From: Ureibacillus aquaedulcis
Lineage (GTDB): Bacteria; Bacillota; Bacilli; Bacillales_A; Planococcaceae
Assembly (NCBI RefSeq): GCF_030418165.1
Contig: NZ_JAUHTQ010000002.1
Location: 372,001 to 436,000 of the forward strand
DNA: 64,000 bases
Direction of reading: 5' to 3'
The first letter of the stretch is position 1. Every line of letters starts with the position of its first letter. Both the position numbers and the translations under genes were made by a program. Below, piece by piece: positions 8,275-16,735 of the stretch. The notes beneath the pieces were generated by a model. The model had not been told where the DNA came from, did no database searches, and worked only from the letters and a program-made list of their open reading frames with translations.

Positions 8275-8862
8275 CTATTTGTTAGTTAGCAGTTCTTCGA
8301 GGAATCGAACTCTTATTTCCGGCCACTCTTCATGTATCATGCTGTACATCACCGTATGACGGATTGTCCCCTCCTTACGAATCATATGGTTTCGGAGTAT
8401 CCCCTCTTTTGTGGCGCCTAACCGTTCAATGGCTTTCTGGGAACGGATATTTTCATGTCCCGTCTTAATTTGCACACGATTTAGATTCATTTCCTCAAAA
8501 CAGTATGTTAATAAAAGAAACTTACAATTCGTGTTAACGTTTGTTCCCCAATAAGACGGCGTAATCCATGTTGAGCCAATTTCGACTCGTCTATGGCTTT
8601 GAGCAATATCCAAGAAAGAGGTAGTGCCGATAATTTGGTTTGTTGCTTTATGAATTATTGCAAACATATAGGATTGTTGTTCTTCTCGTTCCTTGATTGC
8701 ATTTTCCACATATTCTTGAACGGCTTCCTTTGTTAATAATGAAACAGACATATGCTCCCAAATTTCGGGATAATTTGCTGCTTTTGCTATGCCCTCCACA
8801 TCTTTTACTCCAACCGGCCTTAATCGTACAACGTCATTTTCTAAGTGAATTTGTTTTCTCAA
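8275..8862 (-). CDS. GNAT acetyltransferase, RimJ/RimL-like
   Basis: 195 residues. RimJ/RimL-type N-acetyltransferase: LRPVGVKDVEGIAK, IIGTTSFLDIA, RRVEIGSTWITPSYWGTNVNT, then NLNRVQIKTGHENIRSQKAIERLGATKEGILRNH. The acetyl-CoA loop usually reads Q/RxxGxG/A; here YWGTNVN is the diverged version common in this subfamily. The start is the TTG at 8862, eight bases after GGGAGGGA. The ATG at 8919 has no ribosome site and would overlap the region upstream of the MocR gene. Divergent with that gene. Confidence 0.8.
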   Translation of the reverse strand: MRKQIHLENDVVRLRPVGVKDVEGIAKAANYPEIWEHMSVSLLTKEAVQEYVENAIKEREEQQSYMFAIIHKATNQIIGTTSFLDIAQSHRRVEIGSTWITPSYWGTNVNTNCKFLLLTYCFEEMNLNRVQIKTGHENIRSQKAIERLGATKEGILRNHMIRKEGTIRHTVMYSMIHEEWPEIRVRFLEELLTNK

Positions 8863-8955
8863 TTTTTGTTCCCTCCCATTACTAGTAAAATAGATTTTTG
8901 GTATGATAAACAGTATCAAAATGTTTTTTTTCGACCATACCAGGGGGGTGGAATT

Positions 8956-10320
8956 TTGGAGATTTCCATTATATTTTCAAACAAACAGCCAAAATATTTA
9001 GACATCTATGAACAGTTAAGAAGCATGATTATCAATCAAACATTACCTGCAAATGCCAAACTACCATCTAAAAGAAGCCTTGCTGCACATATAAACGTTA
9101 GTATCCATACAATTCAGGAAGCATATGAGCAGTTAGCAAGTGAAGGCTATATTTATAGCGTTGAGCGTTCCGGTTATTATATATCCGCCTTTGATGTGGA
9201 CTGGGAACAGCCATTACAAGCTAAAGCAAACAAAATCAACATTCCTGTTCCAGCTGCCTTATACAACTTTAGAAACGGCCAAGTGGATGAACAGGAGTTT
9301 CCCATAAAAACATGGCTAAAAATCTATAAAAGTGTACTGAAAACAGATATAGTCTCAAACGGTTCCTGGCAAGGAGAAGTGACTTTAAGAGAACAAATTG
9401 CTCTATACATTAAAAAATCCAAGGGCTTCGCTTGTGATTTGGACCAAATTTATATTTACAGCGGAACGCAGCACCAGCTCAACGAACTGAGCCGTTTTTT
9501 TGGTAAAGTGGACGTTGCAATCGAAGAACCTGGTTTTAGAAGAGCAACCGCAATTTTTCAGCAAAATCAACTAGGTATTCATTTTATTCCCATTGATGGA
9601 AAAGGAGCAACTATTCCCTCGCAACCATGTAAGTATTACTATATAACACCCGCACATCAGTTTCCTTTAGGTGGTGTTATGCCTATTGAAAGAAGAATCG
9701 ACTTGTTAAAATGGGCAAATGACAATGATTCATTTTTAATTGAGGATGACTATGATTCTGAATTTCGCTATAAAGGAAATCCAATACCTCCATTAGCGCA
9801 AATTGATCAGCTTCAGCGTGTCATCTATTTTGGTACGTTTTCAAAAACATTAATACCTTCTGTCCGAATCAGCTACATGATTTTGCCAAAAGCTCTAGTG
9901 GAAGAATTTAATACTTTTTATAAAGACCAAAAAACGACTGTGTCTAAAGTGGATCAACATGTAATTTCTGAGTTTATGGAAAGTGGTTTGTATACAAGGC
10001 ATATTGCCAAAATGCGGACCTTATATCGGAAAAAGCGAATAAAACTACTCGATTGTTTACATACTCTTTTGGGTAATGAATTTGAAATCATTGGAGATGC
10101 TGCCGGTTTACATATCGTCGTAAGGTTGCCAAATAGCTTAAATGAGACCAATGCAATTCGCCTTGCAGAAAAAGCGGGTATCATTATCGACCCAATTTCC
10201 ACTTCCTATCAGCAAAATAAGGTAGTAAATTTCGTCATGATTGGGTACGGGGCAATCCCTTATGATGCCATTGAAGAAGCAGTAATCCTACTTGCTGATC
10301 AATGGAAAAATCCTCACTAA
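8956..10320 (+). CDS. MocR-family regulator (GntR DNA-binding domain fused to aminotransferase fold)
   Basis: 454 residues. Residues 1-80 form a GntR winged helix (YLDIYEQLRSMIINQTLPANAKLPSKRSLA and VSIHTIQEAYEQLASEGYIYS). The rest is a fold-type I aminotransferase domain with IEDDYDSEF and the PLP-lysine region YFGTFSKTLIPSVR. MocR proteins such as PdxR and GabR sense PLP or PLP-amino acid adducts. Start TTG at 8956 directly behind an AGGGGGGTGG ribosome site, giving the expected family length. The target is probably its own promoter or the divergent GNAT gene (inference). Confidence 0.88.
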   Translation: MEISIIFSNKQPKYLDIYEQLRSMIINQTLPANAKLPSKRSLAAHINVSIHTIQEAYEQLASEGYIYSVERSGYYISAFDVDWEQPLQAKANKINIPVPAALYNFRNGQVDEQEFPIKTWLKIYKSVLKTDIVSNGSWQGEVTLREQIALYIKKSKGFACDLDQIYIYSGTQHQLNELSRFFGKVDVAIEEPGFRRATAIFQQNQLGIHFIPIDGKGATIPSQPCKYYYITPAHQFPLGGVMPIERRIDLLKWANDNDSFLIEDDYDSEFRYKGNPIPPLAQIDQLQRVIYFGTFSKTLIPSVRISYMILPKALVEEFNTFYKDQKTTVSKVDQHVISEFMESGLYTRHIAKMRTLYRKKRIKLLDCLHTLLGNEFEIIGDAAGLHIVVRLPNSLNETNAIRLAEKAGIIIDPISTSYQQNKVVNFVMIGYGAIPYDAIEEAVILLADQWKNPH

Positions 10321-10395
10321 GTAATCGAATTTTTACTCCCCCATTACATAAACAAATTTAAAATACTCATATTAATCAAGAAGGGAGCTGAGTAC

Positions 10396-10605
10396 ATGCC
10401 AACTAATAAAAACAACGGTGAAAATTTAAATACAGAATATACAAATAAAAATCCTTTAGATGTTTCCAAGGAAGAGGTTCGTTTTAGTAAAGACGAGGAA
10501 TTTGGATTAATCACAGTGGAACACCCAGGGAAGAATAACTCTGAAAAGCTATCGATGAAGGATGTTATCAAGAAGATGGACAACAATCAGGGCGGTATGG
10601 CCTAA
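10396..10605 (+). CDS. small acidic/polar hypothetical protein
   Basis: 69 residues, hydrophilic, Asn/Lys/Glu-rich (MPTNKNNGENLNTEYTNKN then LDVSKEEVRFSKDEEFGLITVEHPG). No membrane segment or cysteine. Good ribosome site AAGGGAGC before the ATG and a terminator 30 nt after the stop, so it is a real, separately transcribed gene. I do not recognise the family. Confidence 0.75.
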   Translation: MPTNKNNGENLNTEYTNKNPLDVSKEEVRFSKDEEFGLITVEHPGKNNSEKLSMKDVIKKMDNNQGGMA

Positions 10606-10633
10606 TAAGTCATTCTTGAAAACAGTGGACTAC

Positions 10634-10672
10634 AAAAAAGCCTGCTAGGTTGAAGAGACCCACAGGCTTTTC
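10634..10672 (+). terminator. terminator after the small hypothetical gene
   Basis: AAAAAGCCTG / CAGGCTTTT stem with a long loop. It could also serve the convergent cysE gene. Confidence 0.7.
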
Positions 10673-10716
10673 TCGTCAGGAAAACAGCTAAACGTTTCCT
10701 TGGTTAATATATAGAA

Positions 10717-11616
10717 TTAATCGACCTTGATATTTGGCAATGGCTGTGTTTGGTATACTCTTGAGTTTTCAGGAACAGATTGCGTTAACCAAATATTTCC
10801 TCCAATTACTGAATTACGCCCGATTGTCGTGTCTCCACCAAGTATCGTTGCACCTGCATAAATAACAACATTGTCTTCAATATTCGGATGGCGTTTTATT
10901 CCTTTAATCGGATTTCCATTTTCATCTAGAGGGAAGCTTTTCGCTCCTAATGTTACACCTTGGTAAATTTTCACATTCTTTCCAATTGTACAAGTTTCCC
11001 CGATAACAACACCAGTACCGTGATCAATAAAGAAGTACTCCCCTATCGATGCACCTGGGTGAATATCAATACCTGTCAACTGGTGTGCATATTCCGACAT
11101 GATTCTAGGAATGATTGGCACACCCGCTTTGTATAATTCATGGGCAACCCGATGTATTGTTATTGTCTGAATTGATGGATAGCTTAGCAAAATCTCTTCC
11201 GTCGAGGTTGTTGCAGGATCTCCATTATATGCAGCCTGGATATCAGTTTGGAGTGTTCTGCGAAGTTCCGGAAACTTCTTGATTAGATTGATCACAATTT
11301 CTTCGGCAATTGAAGTAATTTCAGCTTCTTTCAAATTGCTGTCTCTAGAAATTACTTTCTCGATTAAATCTTTTAAATCCAGTGCCGATGTTCTTAAATT
11401 ATTCCCAATTGTAATATTTAGCCTTGTATCTTCATTTTTAAATTTATCACATAAGCATGGGAAAAGTGCGGAACGGAAATTTCTCAGTATTTTGTAGATT
11501 GATTCCTGCCCTTCAAAACCGATTGTCTCGTCAATCGAAAAGTGATCTTTATGTATATCCTCAAGTGATTTCGAAATTTTCGGGATTTCACTATTCAACC
11601 AATCATTTAAACTCAT
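10717..11616 (-). CDS. cysE: serine O-acetyltransferase (CysE/EpsC type, long form)
   Basis: 299 residues. Transfers acetyl from acetyl-CoA to L-serine, giving O-acetylserine for cysteine synthesis. The N-terminal 150 residues are the helical domain of the long EpsC-type enzymes. The catalytic left-handed beta-helix follows: LTGIDIHPGASIGEYFFIDHGTGVVIGETCTIGKNV, with the Asp-His pair in FIDHG. The GVTLGA motif and KRHPNIEDNVVIYAGATILGG follow. Start ATG behind AGGGGAAG. Monocistronic here, with no cysK neighbour in the window. Confidence 0.92.
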   Translation of the reverse strand: MSLNDWLNSEIPKISKSLEDIHKDHFSIDETIGFEGQESIYKILRNFRSALFPCLCDKFKNEDTRLNITIGNNLRTSALDLKDLIEKVISRDSNLKEAEITSIAEEIVINLIKKFPELRRTLQTDIQAAYNGDPATTSTEEILLSYPSIQTITIHRVAHELYKAGVPIIPRIMSEYAHQLTGIDIHPGASIGEYFFIDHGTGVVIGETCTIGKNVKIYQGVTLGAKSFPLDENGNPIKGIKRHPNIEDNVVIYAGATILGGDTTIGRNSVIGGNIWLTQSVPENSRVYQTQPLPNIKVD

Positions 11617-11798
11617 TTTACTCTTCCCCTTTTTAGCAATATTCTAATATGGCATGCTTATTATTGTAAAATACTCTATGCCTTAAGTAAATAACTTCGA
11701 GTCTAAGCGTTGTAAGATTTCATTATATTCAATCTTTTTATTTTATAAAATGAGGAATTTGCTTGATTTCTTCATCACTTTTTTTTATTAAAAATAAT

Positions 11799-12773
11799 TT
11801 ATATCTTGTACACTTCCTCATTCACTGTATACAATAATTGCTCATTATTAAGGCCATTGAAAATATTCTTCAATGCAATTTCAACCATCTTATCCCTGGT
11901 TTCCTTTGTAGCACTTCCTATGTGAGGCACAGCAATGACATTATCCAACGAAAGCAAAGGATGGTCCTTTTGAATAGGTTCGATCTCAAATACATCAAGT
12001 CCTGCAGCAAATATCCCATGTTCACTTAAAACTTTATATAATGCTTCCTCATCCACTGTGGATCCTCTTGAAACATTAACAAAGATGCTCGTCGCTTTCA
12101 TAAGCGAAAATTCTCTGTATCCCATTATGTGATAAGTTTCTTCAGATGCAGGCGCAAGCATCACAACATAATCAGACTCCTTTAAAAGGCTATCTAAATC
12201 ACGAAACTGAACATTTAGTGCTTTTTCGGTTTCCTCATCTCGGCGACGATTCGCATAGACTACTTCCATATTTAATGCCTTTGCCTGCTTTGCGAGTATT
12301 TTCCCGATACGTCCCATTCCAATAATCCCCAATTTGGCACCGGAGATTTTTTGGCCGGCAAATAAATAAGGTCCCCAACTTTCCCACTTGTTTTCTCTAA
12401 TGAATTGCATGCTTTCTACAACTCGTCTTGCACAAGCGAACATCAATGTCAACGCAAGTTCTGCTACCGCTTCGGATAATACATCCGGTGTATGGCCTAC
12501 CGGTATACCACGCTTTGTAGCCTCTTGTAGATCAATATTATCAAAACCAACAGCCATCGTACTTATAATTTTCAACTTTTTAGCGTGCTCAAAAAACTCG
12601 GAATCCAAACGATCCGTCAAATTAGCAAAAATAGCATCCGCATCTGAAACCTCTTTCAGCAGTTCGTTTCTCGGCATAATTTTATTCTCTTCTTCCCACA
12701 TCACCACTTCATATTCTTTGGGAATTTGCTCCAACAGAGGAGACTGGATCAAACGAGTAAATAATATTTTCAT
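11799..12773 (-). CDS. D-2-hydroxyacid dehydrogenase (glyoxylate/hydroxypyruvate reductase type)
   Basis: 324 residues, NAD(P)H-dependent reductase of 2-oxoacids such as glyoxylate or hydroxypyruvate. Nucleotide-binding site LGIIGMGRIGKILAKQAKAL, catalytic Arg in VNVSRGSTVDEEAL, Glu in DVFEIEP and His in VPHIGSAT. Substrate loop MAVGFDNIDL. Start ATG at 12773 with GGGGTG seven bases upstream; an in-frame GTG at 12788 is part of that ribosome site. No operon partner. Confidence 0.9.
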   Translation of the reverse strand: MKILFTRLIQSPLLEQIPKEYEVVMWEEENKIMPRNELLKEVSDADAIFANLTDRLDSEFFEHAKKLKIISTMAVGFDNIDLQEATKRGIPVGHTPDVLSEAVAELALTLMFACARRVVESMQFIRENKWESWGPYLFAGQKISGAKLGIIGMGRIGKILAKQAKALNMEVVYANRRRDEETEKALNVQFRDLDSLLKESDYVVMLAPASEETYHIMGYREFSLMKATSIFVNVSRGSTVDEEALYKVLSEHGIFAAGLDVFEIEPIQKDHPLLSLDNVIAVPHIGSATKETRDKMVEIALKNIFNGLNNEQLLYTVNEEVYKI

Positions 12774-12884
12774 TTTTACACACCCCACTTCTCTTTTATA
12801 ACCAATTTTACAGCAATCCCCTGATTGAAACCATTATCAAATTTAGTTTAATGTATTGAAGTAAATTTCGTTACAGCGACAGCT

Positions 12885-12924
12885 AAAAAAATAACCGCCT
12901 CAATTCCTAACGAGACGGTAAAAA
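12885..12924 (-). terminator. terminator after the small membrane protein gene
   Basis: Minus strand ACCGTCTC / GAGGCGGT with one G-T pair, followed by TATTTTTTT, two bases after the stop of the 84-residue gene. Confidence 0.8.
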
Positions 12925-12928
12925 TTTA

Positions 12929-13183
12929 TTAGAATAATGAACCAATCAGTTCAGATAAGCGAATTAAGAGGAGACTAATTGAGGTTGCTATCATGCGGAG
13001 CAGCCCTGTTTTTATTAGTATAAAGATAGTAAAAACTACAATTACGATAGTGTTTACCATTTTTAAAACACGGTTCATCCCACTAAATATGTTGAGTTTT
13101 GCTATGATAAATAAGATGGCATAAAGAAGCATGCCTATAAAAAAAAGCTGAATCACGGTTTTCCTCTCACTTTCGATAACCAA
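12929..13183 (-). CDS. small membrane protein, two or three helices
   Basis: 84 residues with hydrophobic segments at about 10-28 (LFFIGMLLYAILFIIA), 42-58 (MVNTIVIVVFTIFILI) and a third amphipathic one at the end (SISLLLIRLSELIGSLF). No family recognised. It is the last of three closely spaced minus-strand small genes (with 13208 and 13454), ended by the terminator at 12885, so the three probably form one transcript. Confidence 0.65.
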   Translation of the reverse strand: MVIESERKTVIQLFFIGMLLYAILFIIAKLNIFSGMNRVLKMVNTIVIVVFTIFILIKTGLLRMIATSISLLLIRLSELIGSLF

Positions 13184-13207
13184 TCAAGCAAAACAACTCT
13201 GCAAATT

Positions 13208-13435
13208 CTACAACGTTGTTCCGCTATTATTATCTACCTTCAAATATACAACCAGTTCTTGACGATAAACAGAATCCTCCAAATAGTGATCTAAAGTATG
13301 GAAATCATACTTGAAGCTTCCGAATGGGAAGGTCACATTCTCTCCTTGAACAGCGGCGAGTAAACCAGCCACATCATTAGATACCATTTCCAGCACTTCT
13401 TCTCCAGTTGCTGTTATGACAAAAATAACATTCAT
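13208..13435 (-). CDS. hypothetical protein
   Basis: 75 residues, soluble, acidic (MNVIFVITATGEEVLEMVSN, then TFPFGSFKYDFHTLDHYLED). Looks like one small alpha/beta unit. Lies 18 bases after the tubby-like gene with a clear AAGGAG ribosome site, so it is co-transcribed. No recognised family or motif. Confidence 0.65.
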   Translation of the reverse strand: MNVIFVITATGEEVLEMVSNDVAGLLAAVQGENVTFPFGSFKYDFHTLDHYLEDSVYRQELVVYLKVDNNSGTTL

Positions 13436-13453
13436 ACCTTCATATCTCCTTTA

Positions 13454-13984
13454 TTACGCCCCAACAAACAGTGTTGCTTGGCATATTGCTATAAAAAAGT
13501 ACGGTTGTTGAATAGGGCTAATATCATTGATTTGTAGGGTTATGTGAAATTCACCCTCACCCTCCCTATATTCCGCTTTCCATCGTGCGATTTCCTCTCC
13601 GTCAAGAAGAAATCTCGACCAATCTTCTGCTTCTTTCTCAAGCTGGATTTTAATCTTTTTATCTGTAATATATAGAGTAGGAATCCCTATGCGCCAATTC
13701 TCGTAGGATATGATATATTTTTTTCCAATCGCGACTTCCATACCCTCGAACCAAAGCTTGCCTCTTCTACTAATTTTCTTCACAGTAAAAAGTTTTTCCC
13801 CATTAAGACTCATCACATCATATTTTAAAAAGTATCGAAAATCAAATATCTCATCAAAAGTCTTTTTTAACAAATTATCGTAGACGCGTCTTGAAAAAGC
13901 AATTACTTTCCCACTATCATCCAAAATAGGTACGTCACCAGTATACTGGATTGCTTCTGGGTGACAATATGTATATATTTTCAT
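13454..13984 (-). CDS. tubby-C/LURP-one-like domain protein
   Basis: 176 residues, beta-rich. Alternating hydrophobic strands with YDVMSLNGEKLFTVKK, EGMEVAIGKKYIISYENW, LYITDKKIKIQLEKE and ARWKAEYREGEGEFHITL resemble the tubby C-terminal-like proteins (LURP-one-related, YxjI-like) annotated in Bacillales. These are thought to bind membrane lipid or act as scaffolds. Family call by pattern only. First of three small genes; promoter not identified. Confidence 0.5.
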   Translation of the reverse strand: MKIYTYCHPEAIQYTGDVPILDDSGKVIAFSRRVYDNLLKKTFDEIFDFRYFLKYDVMSLNGEKLFTVKKISRRGKLWFEGMEVAIGKKYIISYENWRIGIPTLYITDKKIKIQLEKEAEDWSRFLLDGEEIARWKAEYREGEGEFHITLQINDISPIQQPYFFIAICQATLFVGA

Positions 13985-14094
13985 TCTATCTCCACCAAAT
14001 CAGTATTTTCCACTAACAATAGTAGTTGATAACTCGAAATTTAGAAAGTTTGAACATCCTTTATTTTAAAATAATTTCAACATTCACTATCAAA

Positions 14095-14151
14095 CACGGT
14101 AATCATACCGTGCAAAAAGGTTCTACAGCATTAAACCGTAGAACCTTTTTT
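14095..14151. terminator. terminator after aspartokinase with adjacent perfect palindrome
   Basis: 14114-14151 holds AAAAAGGTTCTAC / GTAGAACCTTTTTT, a strong hairpin usable in both directions. Directly beside it, 14095-14112 is the exact inverted repeat CACGGTA-atca-TACCGTG, which is a second hairpin or a protein site upstream of the tubby-like gene. Confidence 0.8.
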
Positions 14152-14166
14152 AAGTGCCGGGCTTCC

Positions 14167-15528
14167 CTAGCCCACTGTTATGGGAGCAAAAAATTCGTCG
14201 TATAGTGCTCGCAAGATTTGGTTTTCTGTTTGTGAAAGAACACCAAATACCAAGCTTACTTCTGAAGAACCTTGATTGATCATTTCAATATTGGCGCCAG
14301 TTCTGGAAATCGCTGCTGCTGCACGGGCTGCAAGGCCAGTGTTATTGCGCATACCTTCGCCAACGATTACGATCATGGAAATACCATTGCGGAAGTATAC
14401 ATCATCTGCATGCAATTCTTCTTTGACACGCTTAACAATTCGTTTTTCTTTTTCTTCGGTTAATTGGTTAGAGCGAATTATTACAGAAATATCGTCCAGA
14501 CCCGAAGGTGTATGCTCATAAGAAATTTGCTCCTCTTCAATAATCTGAAGAAGTTTGCGTCCGAAACCGATTTCGCGATTCATCAGATATTTTGAAACAT
14601 AAAGAATCGAAAAACCGCTATCTGCCGAAATACCAGTCACAGGTCTTCCTGTAAGAGAACGAGTTGGGAGTATTTTTGTTCCTGGAGCAGATGGATTGTT
14701 GGTATTTTTTACGTTAACAGGAATCCCTAATTTATAGACGGGCATTAATGCTTCGTCATGGAATACGGAGAATCCTGAATACGATAATTCACGCATTTCG
14801 CGATAAGTGATTTCCGAGATACCTACAGGATCATTTACAACTTTAGGGTTGGCAGAGAATACACAGTCAACATCCGTAAAGTTTTCATAGAGATCCGCTT
14901 TAACGCTAGCCGCCAAAATAGAGCCTGTAATATCGGACCCGCCTCGGTCGAATGTACGTAAAGTACCATCTTTCGTATAGCCGAAGAACCCAGGAAATAC
15001 AACAATTTCGTCACCACTTGCCAAATCTTTTAGATTCTCATAAGTTTCTGGCAGTGCGTACGTACGCTCTGGAGGATCATTTAATACTAGGCCATCTTTA
15101 GGGCTTACATATTTTGCAGGCAACCCGATAGAGTTAAAATACTCCGCAATTAGTTTTGCGTTATTGTCTTCCCCACTAGCTTTAATATTATCTATAAATA
15201 CAAATTCATTTGATTTATCACTTTCAATACGTTCTTGCAAATCCTTTGCAATCACTTCACATATTGAATTGTCAAGATCAAGATCATCTGCAATCTCTTT
15301 GAATCGGTTGACAACTACCTCAAGTTTTTGCACTACATTCCCATTATGCAGTGCTGCATCAGCTAATTCGATTAACAGATCCGTTACTTTAATATCGTCG
15401 CCGAAACGTTTACCTGGAGCTGATACTGCAATAATCTTTCTTGCAGGATTGGATTTTACTATATTCGCTACTTTTCTAATTTGTTCTGCGTTAGCAACGG
15501 ATGTACCACCAAATTTACATACAATCAT
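14167..15528 (-). CDS. yclM: aspartate kinase, YclM/LysC-III type
   Basis: 453 residues, first step of the aspartate pathway (Asp to aspartyl-phosphate). Kinase domain: VCKFGGTSVANAEQIRKV, SAPGKRFGDDIKVTDLL, ASGEDNNAKLIAEYF, RGGSDITGSILA. Two C-terminal ACT domains (MIVIVGEGM and GANIEMINQGSSEVSLVFGV) bind regulatory amino acids. Length and sequence match the monofunctional B. subtilis YclM enzyme rather than the alpha/beta LysC with internal start. It has a good sigma-A promoter 60 bases upstream. No lysine riboswitch is visible. Confidence 0.94.
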   Translation of the reverse strand: MIVCKFGGTSVANAEQIRKVANIVKSNPARKIIAVSAPGKRFGDDIKVTDLLIELADAALHNGNVVQKLEVVVNRFKEIADDLDLDNSICEVIAKDLQERIESDKSNEFVFIDNIKASGEDNNAKLIAEYFNSIGLPAKYVSPKDGLVLNDPPERTYALPETYENLKDLASGDEIVVFPGFFGYTKDGTLRTFDRGGSDITGSILAASVKADLYENFTDVDCVFSANPKVVNDPVGISEITYREMRELSYSGFSVFHDEALMPVYKLGIPVNVKNTNNPSAPGTKILPTRSLTGRPVTGISADSGFSILYVSKYLMNREIGFGRKLLQIIEEEQISYEHTPSGLDDISVIIRSNQLTEEKEKRIVKRVKEELHADDVYFRNGISMIVIVGEGMRNNTGLAARAAAAISRTGANIEMINQGSSEVSLVFGVLSQTENQILRALYDEFFAPITVG

Positions 15529-15586
15529 TTCACCAAATCCTTACTATTCAAAATTGTATTTCCCGAAAAAACATTTGATTGTTCAC

Positions 15587-15615
15587 AGTGTACAAATTTT
15601 ACACTCTGTCGTCAA
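15587..15615 (-). promoter_or_regulatory. sigma-A promoter of the aspartokinase gene
   Basis: -35 TTGACG (15615-15610) and -10 TACACT (15592-15587) with 17-bp spacing, about 60 bp before the ATG at 15528. The short leader leaves no room for a riboswitch. Confidence 0.7.
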
Positions 15616-15955
15616 GACTATTTATAGATATTGATTATTTTTGTATAATAGAGCGAGCACTAAAACAGAGAGCGACGCTACCGATTGATAGCCAATCAGA
15701 TAAGTGTTGCTTAAATGAGTCAATATATTATATGTAACAGCTAAAACTCAGAAAAGCATAATTGCCTAAAATCAAAGAAATCCATTCTAATAGACGATAT
15801 CCTCAATAAAGAAAGAAAACCGTGTACATCGCAGCACACGATGCACACGATTGATTATTAATACGGTTACTGGTATCAACAATTTAATGCGTCAATTTAT
15901 TATATAACATCTTGCCTGTTTCGCAAGACACAATTATTGTAATTTGTATACAAAA
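15616..15955. other. intergenic region without recognised gene
   Basis: AT-rich. Contains GTCTTGC-gaaacag-GCAAGA (minus strand, about 15910-15930), a hairpin downstream of the 259-residue gene but without a T-run, so a weak terminator. A run with several GTGTACATCG / CACACGATG pieces (15820-15850) is the only other structure noted. Nothing codes convincingly. Confidence 0.4.
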
Positions 15956-16735
15956 TTATTTAAGATTGATAACTTTTAGATAACAAATCTCATCAAGATC
16001 GATATCAATTTCTCCTCTATTATCTAGAAGTGTTACTTGATCCCTATCAATCCCGCTGATTGTCCCTTTAACCATTCCTTTAGTAGTAAAAACAATCGAG
16101 TCTTTACCACAGTACTCTGTAAGTATACAGAATAATGGGACTCCAAAAAAGAGATTTAGAAAGTTTGGATTTTTTGAAACAAATTCACCAAAATTGAAGG
16201 CCAACTTTCTTCTGAGATTTTTTTCTGCGTCAATAAATTGCGGTTCTAGATCTACTTCTTCTATAAAATCATTCATTTTTATGGAAAGGAGCTTTTTGTA
16301 GAGAATAAAAACTGCTGAGCCATTTTGATTGATTTGCAAGAAGTCTTTACCTGCTGTCGCAATCTTTCCATCCAAACAAATCGTACTTGTCATTGTGCTG
16401 TTGTTTTCCAGTGTATTAGGCGATTCTTCAGCTTCAAAGCTTTCACATTCACAAAGAATCTTGGCTGAAACAATCTCTCCCCTCATTTCCATAAAATGAA
16501 GCTGTAGTTGTCTTGTATTATCTTCATCTCTCCTGGATCCTAATGAACGCAGTAGATCATTAGCTCCTTCTATACAGGATTGCAAGTCATCCAACGCTTC
16601 TTGATCTAATGGGCTATTTGGTGATGCAAACTTTCTTGTCCGTATCCGCCTTTGGCAAAAATAAGGAGAACCAAACAAATCCATGGGCCGAGGACATCTG
16701 CATGGTGAATTATGGCAATTTATACATCTTTCCAT
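15956..16735 (-). CDS. Cys-motif protein with two small beta-barrel modules, last gene of the mnx-like operon
   Basis: 259 residues. It opens with a tight cysteine cluster (CINCHNSPCRC, residues 4-14) that could bind a metal. Two segments, about 115-150 (CLDGKIATAGKDFLQINQN) and 215-257 (KGMVKGTISGIDRDQVTLLD then IDIDLDEICYLKVI), look like small Sm-like barrels of the kind seen in the MnxE/F-like partners upstream. The start overlaps the end of the oxidase gene by 16 bases, so the two are translationally coupled. No named family recognised; a structural or metal-handling partner of the oxidase is an inference. Confidence 0.7.
   Translation of the reverse strand: MERCINCHNSPCRCPRPMDLFGSPYFCQRRIRTRKFASPNSPLDQEALDDLQSCIEGANDLLRSLGSRRDEDNTRQLQLHFMEMRGEIVSAKILCECESFEAEESPNTLENNSTMTSTICLDGKIATAGKDFLQINQNGSAVFILYKKLLSIKMNDFIEEVDLEPQFIDAEKNLRRKLAFNFGEFVSKNPNFLNLFFGVPLFCILTEYCGKDSIVFTTKGMVKGTISGIDRDQVTLLDNRGEIDIDLDEICYLKVINLK

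Noticed and set aside
15529-15700. Lysine riboswitch upstream of aspartokinase
   Set aside because: The promoter lies only about 60 bp before the ATG, and no lysine-aptamer landmarks are visible further up.
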